Source: Cynocephalus volans (Eukaryota; Chordata; Mammalia; Dermoptera; Cynocephalidae). From it: DNA of 64,000 bases. Numbering within the stretch: position 1 is the stretch's first letter; every line of letters starts with the position of its first letter. The notes beneath the pieces were generated by a model, which did no database searches, had not been told where the DNA came from, and saw only the letters and a program-made list of their open reading frames with translations. Below are positions 55,181-64,000 of this stretch, piece after piece. The translations under genes were made by a program, and so were the position numbers. Where the stretch lies: the NCBI RefSeq assembly GCF_027409185.1, contig NC_084474.1:95599861-95663860 (forward strand), read 5' to 3'.

Positions 55181-56084
55181 AGGCTGGAGGGGCAGGGGCA
55201 GCGGGAGCCCGCCGCAGACTTCACCTGCCCGCCTGCCGCCCCCAGCCCAGACGCCCGCGCTCACCCCTCCCTGCTGGGCCGGAACTGCCCTGCCCTTGGG
55301 ACCCGCTGGGGGGCAGACACAGATCGGAAGCTCCCCCTGCACCTCCCATTTGTCACAGGACCCATTAGGTGCTGACAGCTGCCTCCCCATCTGCCCAGCT
55401 GGGGCGGGGCTGAGGCCCCCTGGTCCCATCCATCACCGGCCCTGGGCTGTGCAGCCTCCTCCACCTTGGCCTGGGCTGGGGCCTCTGAGGGCAGCCCCCC
55501 CACCCCACGGGCCTGGAGGGGACTGCTCGTCCAGGAAGGACATCACGGAGGGAGCCAGGACAGGACACTGGAGCGTGTGAGAAGCGGTGGCTCCCGTCTG
55601 GAAGAGGCAGCAGTGTGCCCACCCCCAGCACCTTCCACGGTCCACCCTGGTGGGTGGCCAGAGCCGGTGGCACCTGCCTGGGCCGTGGAGACCAGGCTTG
55701 GCTCTGTCAGCTCCTCACCCCCATAGACCACCCAGCCGGGCTCTGGGTCTCAGCTTGTCTATCACTTGGGCTGGAGGAGGCAGAGAGGCCAGCAAGACCC
55801 CAGGCAGCCTGGCCGGGGTCCAGCCACTGGCCTCATCAGGCTGAGCTACCACTGGCCATGGGTGCCGGGCCAGGGAGGAGAGAGCCACGGCCCCTTTGGG
55901 CTTTCCTTCTGCCTGTCACCCCAGGTCCTGGCTCTGGTCGCCCAGGGTTTGGGGCTTCTGGGAGCCTTGTCTGGGCCATGCAGAGTGTCTGGTGGCTCCT
56001 TCTCTCTTCCTGGAGGCTGCGGCAGGCCTTGGTGAGGGAGGCAGCCTGGCTGGGCACCGCAGCTGCCCCGGGGTCAGGACTGCC

Positions 56085-56160
56085 CGGCAGGCTGTGGTTT
56101 ATTTATACGACGCAGCTCATTTATTTATAGGGCTCTTGACGGAGGTGCCGGCCGCGGCCT
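56085..56160. promoter_or_regulatory. Short AT-rich segment in GC-rich DNA
   Basis: GGTTTATTTATACGACGCAG and CTCATTTATTTATAGGGC repeat a TTTATTTATA core twice in about 35 bases. It is TATA-like or CDX-like (TTTAT) in character. Confidence 0.3.
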
Positions 56161-56804
56161 GAGTCCTGAAGACACTCAAGGCCCCACTGCAGGGGGCAGA
56201 GAGGCCCCTGGGCCATGGCCAAGGCCCACCAGCCCTCCAGGAAGTGGTCCCCTATTGCCCACTCCCCAGGGTCCCTTGATCAGTGGGGAGGCAGAGGCCA
56301 TATAGGTAAGGGTCAGCAGGAGGTGTCTGGTCACTATGCAGGACAATGACGATGACAATCCTATTGGCCACGTGATAGAGCACAGGGCCTGGGCCTGTCC
56401 CCAGCATGCTCTGTGGACCTACTGGCCTGCACTTCACGAGGGTGTTGGGGTGACGAGGTCTTCAGATAAAACACAGGATACCGAGTCCTTATGAATTTTA
56501 GATCAGCAGTGACTCACTTGGGGCATAAGCGTGTCCCAAACGGTGCAAGGACACACCTATGGTAAGATGGTTTTGTTGTTTTTATCTGAAATCTAAATGT
56601 AACTGGGCCTCTTGGGTTTCTCTGCCAAATCTGGCCACCCTCCTAGCGCTGGACACCACGTGCCGGGAACCCGCGGAGGACAGAAGGGACAGGAGCCCTG
56701 CGGGTGCGGGCAGCTGGCCCTGGAGGCGGAGGCCCGTCTCTGTGCCTGCCCTGCCTCCCCCGCATCCCAGCTTCCCACGTGCCACGTGCCCACCCCCGAG
56801 GCCC

Positions 56805-56990
56805 GGATTAATTTGGGAAGGACAATGTTTATATTAACCGTTCATTTATCGACGTCTGCTTGCTGGGTCAATGGCCAAATTTATTGTCTCACAAGATGGG
56901 CTGTATCGAGCCGGGTGCAGCCGCCCCTCACCCGCCAGCCCTCGGCGGACGGATACTGTCGATACGCAGATGCTGACCTTGCGCCTGCCA
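56805..56990. promoter_or_regulatory. Candidate enhancer (FOX and HNF1-like sites)
   Basis: CCCGGATTAATTTGGG, AATGTTTATATTAACCGTTC (FOX TGTTTAT abutting an HNF1-like half-site), TCATTTATCGACG and GGTCAATGGCCAAATTTATT. The combination is typical of foregut and pancreatic enhancers. Confidence 0.45.
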
Positions 56991-58094
56991 GTCTCTGCTG
57001 GGAGCAGAGCAGTGGGGTTCACCCCTGCCCCCACTGTTGCTGAGGTACCCCAAGTGGCCACACCACCCTCACAGGCCAGGCTCTGACCCAGGCAGGAGAC
57101 CAGAGGCTTGAGAATATGGGGACACTGGGGAACAGTGGTCCACACCCCCACCGGGCAGGTGCTACGGGCCAGCCCAGCTGCCAGTCTGATGGGAGGCATA
57201 GTCACCAGATGACCCCACAGCCTGGCTAAGGGAGGTAGGGAATGGGGGAGCAGGGCCAGGCCCCAGGTCCCTGAGGGCTGAGCATCCCCACAGCCCGGCA
57301 CAGCCCGGCACAGCCCCGGGGGCGGGTGGGCCCTCCGGGTGGGCCCTCCCTCAGTCCATGGAAACATTCGTATTTCAAGAGCCGTTCAACATGCCCCTCC
57401 AGGGAGGACTCCAACACCTGACTCCAGGGAACCCCCTGACCCTCATAACCTCAATAGACCCGCCTGGGGCACACCCCTCAGATGAGCAGCTCAGGGACCT
57501 GCTCAAGGCAACCTGGCAAGGAGGGTGAGCTGGGGTCGGCAACCACCAAGGCCTGACCCCCAAGCTCAGGTCCTTAACCACTGGACCCTCCTTCCCCACC
57601 CTCAGCTCTTGTTTCATTCGTACATTCACCCAACAGTGCTCATTTACTGAGCACCTACTGTGTGCCAGGCCTGGAGGAACAGCCATGAATCAGTGGACAA
57701 AGACCCCTGCCCAGGGCAAGCGGCCCAGGGCCCAGGGTGCAGGCTGGGCGGGGGTGGGTCTGGGCACAGTATTAATTGGCAGGGAAGACCCGGGCTTACA
57801 GACGCCGTGGGAGAGCTTAAGTGCAAATGTCCTGCTGCAGGAGGCTGTGGGGAGGCGGCGCCAGTCCGGCCAGGCGGGGGTGGAGGACGGCTGGGGGGCC
57901 GCGAGCAGGGCCTGCGGGGGGTGGGCTGAGCGCTGGTGAGAGAGGGGGCTTCTGCTGGCGGCCTCCTCCAGGCTGTGGCGGGCGGGCCTCACGACCCCTC
58001 CTGTCCTCCTCGGCTCTCGGGCTGCGCTGCGCCCCGCGGCCACCAGATGGCGTGCAGAGCCTGGGAGTGTGGCGCGGCCCTGCGGGAGGCGGGG

Positions 58095-58245
58095 GGCCGG
58101 TCAATGGGCTCATTTGTCGGCCGGCCGGGCAGGCAGTCGATGGGCCCGGGACAGCCCCAGCGCTGATTAAGATGCCACACTTGAGTTAGAACCTCCCGCC
58201 AGTGCTGATCAGCGATTGATCAGCTTGTCAGGCAGCAGGGCCAGA
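58095..58245. promoter_or_regulatory. Candidate enhancer with palindromic GCTGATCAGC
   Basis: CCGGTCAATGGGCTCATTTG, GCGCTGATTAAGATGCC, and AGTGCTGATCAGCGATTGAT followed by CAGC. The 58204-58213 core is a perfect palindrome resembling two MAF half-sites (TGCTGA/TCAGC) without spacer; ATTGATCA is ONECUT-like. Confidence 0.45.
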
Positions 58246-58509
58246 GATGGCGGGGGAAGGGGAGGGGAGGGGACAGAGACGGGGCAGAGACGGGGAGACG
58301 GAGAGAGACGAAGGAGGGGCGTATCCAGCCCCACCTCACTCCCACTGCCTCAGTTTCCCCACCTATAACTCAGGGCCTGGGAAGAGGGTTCGGTACTCCG
58401 GGGACAGGTGGATCCCAGCCCCTCAGACCTACCTCCTCCTTTCCCCACATCCCTTCCAGTGGGGCTGGGGCCACCTCAGGCCCCCGCACCTTTTCGCTAT
58501 TTCCTTTCA

Positions 58510-59215
58510 TTTATGTAAGTAATGGACTTTTTTGGAGCAGTTTTAGATTTACAGGAAAGTGAACAAAAAGTGCAGAGTTCCCACGTGCCCTGGTTTCCTG
58601 TTACCAACACCTCGCAGTAGCCTGGGGCCTTTGTTACAGTCCATGAGATGACGCTACACTGACACGTGGTCGTCACCTAGAGTCCGTGGGTTACGTCAGG
58701 GCCCGCTCTCGGTGTTGTGCATTCTGCGGTTTGAGCATGCATGTAGTGACCTGTGTCCACCTGTGTCACAGTGTCACCCAGAGTGGCTTCCTGCCCTGAG
58801 AGTCCCTATGCTCCACTTGTCAATCCCTTTTCCCCTGCAACGCTGATCTTGTACCGTCTTTTCCAGAATGTCACAGAGTTGGAATCACACAGCATGCAGC
58901 CTCTTCTGACCAGCATCTTTCATTCAGTGATATGCTTTTAAATTTCCTCCATGTCTTTTCATGGCTTGATGTCTCATTTCTTTTCAGAGCAGAATACTAT
59001 TCCGTTGTCTGGACACACCACGGTTTACTTATCCATTCACTACTGAGGGACATCTTATTACTTCCAAGTTTTGGCAGTTACGAAAGAAGCTGCTACGACA
59101 TCCAGCACAGGTTTTCGTGTGGACGTAAGTTTTCAGCTCATCTGAGCAAATACCAGGGAGTGCAATTGCTGGATCGCGTGGTAAGAGTGTGTTTAGTTTT
59201 GTAAGAAGCCGCCAA
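58510..59215. mobile_element. Old L1M-type LINE segment
   Basis: GGAGCAGTTTTAGATTTACA, TTCCAGAATGTCACAGAGTT, CATGTCTTTTCATGGCTTGA, TATTCCGTTGTCTGGACACA and AAGCCGCCAAACTGCC are unmistakable mammalian L1 phrases. It is diverged and dead. Confidence 0.8.
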
Positions 59216-61300
59216 ACTGCCCCCGCTTCTACGCGTCCACGCAGGGAAAGAGAGCGCCGTGCCGTGTCCCCGTGTGGACGCTACCCGCCCTCCCCGCCTT
59301 TCTCAGCCACTGCAAACGTGGCTCGCTCCTGATGTTTCAGCTTTAGCTGTTTGCATGAGCCTTCCTCCTAAGGAATCCAAATCTCTAGTCCCCAACCCCT
59401 TGTCACCACCCCGTTCTCGCCAGCTGTGGTCATCCAAGCAGAATCGGGCCTGGGTGATCCCACTGGGCTGTGCAGACACTGTCCCCAGCTGCAGCACCCT
59501 GCGGCTGTGTGCTCCTGGAGCCAGGCTCACAGGCACTCTGCCTCTCTCCATGTTTCTCTCTTTTAAGGTCTTCTCAGTGTCCTCAGGTTGTGAGGTTTCA
59601 TGCTGACATGTGGGTCTCTGTCCACCAATGTCACAGGATGTCACTGGCAGGGCCAGGCTGGTACCATCCATTCCCTGGTATCAGGCGGACAGTGACAGGC
59701 ACCCTGGGACCTGGCTGGGGAAGCTCCCACCTCTCCAGGTAAAGGAGGGTTCCACTGCAGTGTCCCCATTTCCAGGATGGGGGGCCCATCCCCAAGCTGC
59801 CCCTACCCATGCTTGGTCCCCAGGCCTTGGCTGCCCTGCTGCTCCCCACTCACAGCCTATGGGGAGCCCAGCCTGGTGACAGGGGGAGGCTGGGTGCTGC
59901 TGCATACCCAGGCAGAGTCCTGGTCAGAGGGGAAGAGGCTAGAGCAGGTGGGAGGTTCTGGGGATGCCCACTTTCCAGGGCTGAGGTCACCTTCCAATCT
60001 CAGTCAGCTGCATTATTCATGGCCCAGCAGAGTGGCCTGGAACCCAACCCCTCAACTCCAGTTCCCCCTGGCAGGCAGGGGAGGGCTGGGCCTGCTGAGG
60101 ATGCCTTCCAAACCCCCCCCCCAGAGCCCTGTGGGTTGGCAGCACAGAGGTGGTGCCGGGTGTGCAGGTCAGGACAACCAGGGGGGCACGGCACTGCTAC
60201 AGCTGCCCAGCCAGGGCCCTGCCCTCTCCAGCCCCTGTGTCCCCCAGGCTTGGCTGGCTTCTGGCTCCTCTGCCCAGCTGGGAGTCCCTGCTGGGTCGGG
60301 TCAGGTGCCACCTCTCTCAGGAAGCCATCCCTCTCGGCCTCTGGTCCTCCACCTTCCTGAGGCTCTGGTGATCCAGCCAAATGATCAGCTCGGCCTCTGT
60401 CCCTCCCGGACCATCGGCAAATTCTGGGCAGGTCCCTGGCCTCTAGGCACTCCACCCCCACCCCACCTGCTGCCCCCTGCTGGGGAGTCCCTGCTCCACT
60501 TTCCCAAGTGAGACCTCTGCTGCTTTCCTACCCATGCTGCTCCTGCCTCCTGCCCTGGTGCTAAGTGTCCCCTTGGAGTAGGTGGTGGTGGGGCCAGGCG
60601 TGTGCTCTGGGGTAGCGCCTAGTGCCCAGGGTCCCTGACTGTGGCAGGGGGTCAGAGGGAGTGGTCCTTGGAGGCAGCCTGTCACAGGACTGCCCCACCA
60701 GAACCAGAGCCTCTGGGAGCAGCCAGGAGCCTGCCAGCCGAGCCCCCTACCCCTGCCTCCCTGGCCCCAGGGTGTGTGCTCTATGACAATCGTATGACCT
60801 GTACCACAGACCCCATGCCCCTTCCTCATGTTGAGGGCCTCACAGTGCTCACAAACAAGTGCTCATCTGGCTCCAAGAGCCAGGGACCTGCCCCTCAGCC
60901 CCTAGAACCACCACCCAGAGGCAAAGCCTGTCCTGGGACTCCCGCCCGCGCCCCCATGGCCCGGCTCCCCTGCAGCCATGCCCGTGCTGCCTGTGCCCCC
61001 CACCCCACCCCACCCACTGGGTCAAATCTGGGTGCTGGGCCCCCTCCCTGAGTGAAGGGCTCTCCCCATAAGGCTGCTTAGCTCTGGTTGGTTGGTGGGC
61101 CCAGTCTACCAAGCTGTCCCACTGACCTCACCTCAGGGACCCCTCTCCGCAGGGACTTCCCGCTGTGCCAAGCCCGACCTTCAGGAAGCTTCTGCCTGGA
61201 CTGTGGGGAGACCCCCTGCCCTATGCACGCTGGGCTGTGCCCTGGGCGTTTGGCGTTCGGGGACCAGGCTGGCTCAGGCCCTCCCGCTTTCCCCGCAGGG
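59216..61300. other. Intergenic, no gene recognised
   Basis: GC-rich unique sequence. Long open frames are compositional. Nothing else is supported. Confidence 0.5.
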
Positions 61301-62054
61301 CGCCCATTCTCCGTGGCCACAAGCCGCCAGGAGAAGGGAGGTGCGCCCGGCTCTGAGCAGGAGAGACTGGAGCAGCCACAGCTGTGCGCGGGGAGCGCAG
61401 ACGCGGGGGCGCCCTGGAGCAGGCACCTAGTCCTCGTGCCTAGGCCCGGGCCGGCCCCCTCTTGTACTTGCACTTGGGGCTTTCTGGCTTCTGCTCTCGA
61501 GGAAGGTCTGTCTCCTGCCTCAGCGGGTGGGCAGCCGCGCCTGCCTCGGACCCTCGCGCCCCGCCCCTCCCTGCCCCGGCCCCCTGCCCACGGCGGCGGC
61601 TCCCGTGCGGGGGACAGGAGCGCGTGCTGGGGCTGGGACCCACAGTCGCCCCGCCAGCCGCAGCGGGCCCGGCTGCTCCCACCCCCGCCCCGCGCGGCTG
61701 CGGGGAGACAGCTGTGCCCGCCGCGCCGGGACAGCTCCGGGCTCCGGCGGTGGCAGCTCGGCGTGTCACCTCCTCTGCCACCCGCACGGCACAGCGGGCA
61801 CGCGGCCCCTCCAGATGCGCAGAGCCCGGGGCCCCAGCGCGCTCCCTCGGCAGCGGCAGCGGCGGGCTGGGGGCGGCCCGGGGCGGCGCCATCTGACGCC
61901 CCCCACCCCGCCGCCATCTGTCGGCCGTGGAGCTGCGCCAGGCCTGCGCTCAGGGCAGGAGAGCCCGCCCGTGTCCCGAGGCCCCAAGCCCAGGCTCGAA
62001 AGTGGAGCCCCTCCTTCGTGCTGGCGACGCCCCTGGGCCCGGGAATGCGCGGGG
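61300..62054. promoter_or_regulatory. Large orphan CpG island
   Basis: About 750 bases of very CpG-rich DNA with many GGGCGG/CCGCCC motifs, abutting the GC minisatellite. No recognisable coding exon. It could be the promoter of an unannotated RNA upstream of MAFA, or an extended CpG-rich shore. Confidence 0.45.
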
Positions 62055-62790
62055 CGGGGATGGCGCCGGGGGCGGGGGGAGGGGGAGGAGCCGCAGGTGC
62101 GGGGGGCGGGCTGGGGGAGGAGCCTCAGGTGCGGGGGGGGCGGGGGGAGGAGCCGCAGGTGCGGGGGGGGCGGGGGGAGGAGTCGCAGGTGCGGAGGGGG
62201 TTGGGGGAGGAGCCGCAGGTGCGGGGGGGGGGAGGAGCCGCAGGTGCGGGGGGGCGGGGGGGAGGAGCCGCAGGTGCGGAGGGGGTTGGGGGAGGAGCCG
62301 CAGGTGCGGGGGGGGGGGGGCGGAGCCGCAGGTGCGGAGGGGGCTGGGGGAGGAGCCGCAGGTGCGGAGGGGGTTGGGGGAGGAGCCGCAGGTGCGGAGG
62401 GGGTTGGGGGAGGAGCCGCAGGTGCGGGGGGGGGAGGAGCCGCAGGTGCGGGGGGGGCGGGGGGGAGGAGCCGCAGGTGCGGAGGGGGTTGGGGGAGGAG
62501 CCGCAGGTGCGGGGGGCGGGTTGGGGGAGGAGCCGCTGGTGCGGAGGGGGCTGGGGGAGGAGCCGCAGGTGCGGGGGGACGGGGGGGAGGAGCCGCAGGT
62601 GCGGGGGGACTGGGGGAGGAGCCGCAGGTGCGGAGGGGGCTGGGGGAGGAGCCGCAGGTGCCGGGTGGGGGGGGGAGACGCAGGTGCGGGGGGCGGGAGG
62701 GGAGGAGATGCAGGTGCGGGTGGGGGAGGGGAGAAGTGGCAGGTGCGTGGGGGGGGGAGGGGAGAAGCAGCAGGTGCGGAGGCAGCGTGG
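62055..62790. repeat. ~30-base GC-rich minisatellite, about 24 copies
   Basis: The unit GGAGGAGCCGCAGGTGCGG plus a G-rich spacer of 4-17 bases repeats from 62085 to 62780. Each copy keeps the E-box CAGGTG (one copy has CTGGTG). The G-runs on one strand predict quadruplexes. It also generates a long RSRRCGGG-type frame that is not a gene. Confidence 0.92.
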
Positions 62791-64000
62791 CGGGTGCCCT
62801 GACCTCCGCGGGGAGCCAGGGCAGAACCAGAAGCGCCCCGGTCTGGGACCTTCTCAGAGCTGCTAAGATCGGGTTCAGGCACTAGCCTACACCCGCCACA
62901 CCCGTGCCGCGTCGGGGTTTGGACCCCCACACCTACCCCCGGTGCTGCCAAGGGCCACCAGCCCCCGCCGGCTCCTCAGGCTGGTCCCGGGTCTGGGAGT
63001 CCCTCTGCTGCCCCTGCCCAGCCACACCTGAGACAGAGCTGGAGGCCCACGGGATGTTCTCAGCAGGACTATACCGGGGTGGGGTCCAGGTCACCTGCTC
63101 CCCTCAGTCCCCCAGAGGGAAGCCTCTCCTCACCACCTACTTTACAGATGAGGAAACTGAGGCTCAGAGGGGGAGTGGCCAAACTATAGCAGGGCCCCAT
63201 CCTTTCCTCCTTCAGGGACAGGATGGCGTGTGATCCTCCCACTCCCCGGTGACCCCGGGCTGGGCTGGAGCCCAGGGTTTGTGGGCTGGACGAGAATGGC
63301 CAGAGGTGTCCCCGGACAGTCCTCACCGCCAGGATCCCCATCTATCCCAGCCTCCCTTCTCCCTGCTCCCTCATCAGCCTTCCTACCCGCTCCAGCCCCT
63401 CTTCTCACCCCATGGGCCTGTGGGGCAGGGTCCACACTGAGAAGACTCTCAAGGTGTGGGGGCCTAGCCACGGTCACCTGCCACCCTGTGCAGGTCCCCC
63501 CCCCCCCCCAGGGAATCTGTGGCTACTTGGAGTTGGGAGGAAGAGCCAAGGTGGTCGCAGATGGGGCCAGGACCCTGCCATGAGGGGTGGACATGCTGCT
63601 CTTGTGGCCGGAGCCCAGGCCAGAGGCGAAGGCTGGAGACCCCAGGACGCTCTGCCGAAACGAAACGGCTGTCTTGAGAGGGAATGAAGGCTCCATCGCT
63701 GAAGAGCTCACGTCTGGCCTGGCTATGTGTGGGCGGGGGTACCGAGGGGGAGGCCAAGGGTGCGTGTGACAGAAGAGAGGTGGAGGGGGAGCAGCCAGCA
63801 CATGGGTGACTGGGCCTGATGGTCGAGAGGGACAAGAGAGCCAGAACCAGGAAGGTCAGGGGCCATAAAGACAGGGCAGCAAGGGCCAGGGCTGGGACAG
63901 GAGGCGGGCCTGGGGGGGGTGGGCTGAGGGCTGGGGACTGGTTCTGGGGACACCAGGAGCAGGGTTGGCCCATGCGGGGGAGGGGCGCTCAGTGCCAAGG
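62791..64000. other. Right-edge intergenic sequence
   Basis: GC-rich; a MIR fragment (about 63140-63190, CAGATGAGGAAACTGAGGCT) and a poly-C run at 63497. No gene is recognised. MAFA is expected further right but none of its coding sequence is in the window. Confidence 0.5.

Noticed and set aside
61088..62866. A 592-codon plus-strand open frame, and a 452-codon one overlapping it
   Set aside because: They run through the CpG island and the minisatellite; the repeat reads open in several frames and yields RSRRCGGG-type arrays on both strands. No conserved domain.
41898..64000. MAFA coding sequence
   Set aside because: None of the histidine-rich or basic-leucine-zipper sequence of MAFA appears in any frame; the gene should lie beyond the right edge.

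Overview
This window is mammalian nuclear DNA: spliced genes, CpG islands, LINE-1, MaLR-type LTRs, MIR and MER repeats, and no bacterial features. Several young SINEs descend from tRNA-Ile (arm GTGGTGCTGATAACACCAAG, then CGGATCC and GGCCGGT boxes) as monomers and head-to-tail dimers. I know that design as the CYN SINEs of colugos (Dermoptera), so a Galeopterus-like species is my best guess for the host, not a proven one. Gene order matches human 8q24.3: TOP1MT (minus), RHPN1 (plus), then the gene-free flank leading to MAFA, which is outside the window.

Layout. 1-5.5 kb: 5' end of TOP1MT on the minus strand. Exon 1 has a mitochondrial presequence and exons 2 and 3 open the topoisomerase IB core; the rest of the gene lies left of base 1. 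5.6-10.9 kb: an old L1 split by an MaLR LTR and by a mariner transposon that itself carries a SINE. 11.1-16.2 kb, minus strand: four exons encoding a very charged Lys/Glu/Arg-rich polypeptide. Their splice phases agree at all junctions and join in frame to TOP1MT exon 2, rebuilding the WKWWEEE-type motif of nuclear TOP1. They appear to give TOP1MT a nuclear-TOP1-like N-terminal domain from an upstream CpG-island promoter near 17.4 kb. 17.7-25.6 kb: mostly repeats. 25.6-41.7 kb: the complete RHPN1 gene, 15 coding exons, 715 codons, with HR1, BRO1 and PDZ domains; its C-terminus seems frameshifted past the ancestral stop. 41.7-64 kb: no gene recognised. It holds GC-rich unique DNA, two minisatellites, orphan CpG islands and a series of short AT-rich segments full of FOX, homeodomain, ONECUT and MAF-like sites that look like distal enhancers, plausibly of MAFA.

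The most notable observation is the bipartite 5' structure of TOP1MT: a mitochondrial first exon at 5.5 kb and an alternative, far-upstream charged N-terminus that would turn the same catalytic core into a nuclear-type enzyme. TOP1MT's upstream promoter and RHPN1 then form a divergent pair about 9 kb apart. All exon limits were read by eye from splice consensus, reading frame and remembered human proteins; no alignment or search was run.
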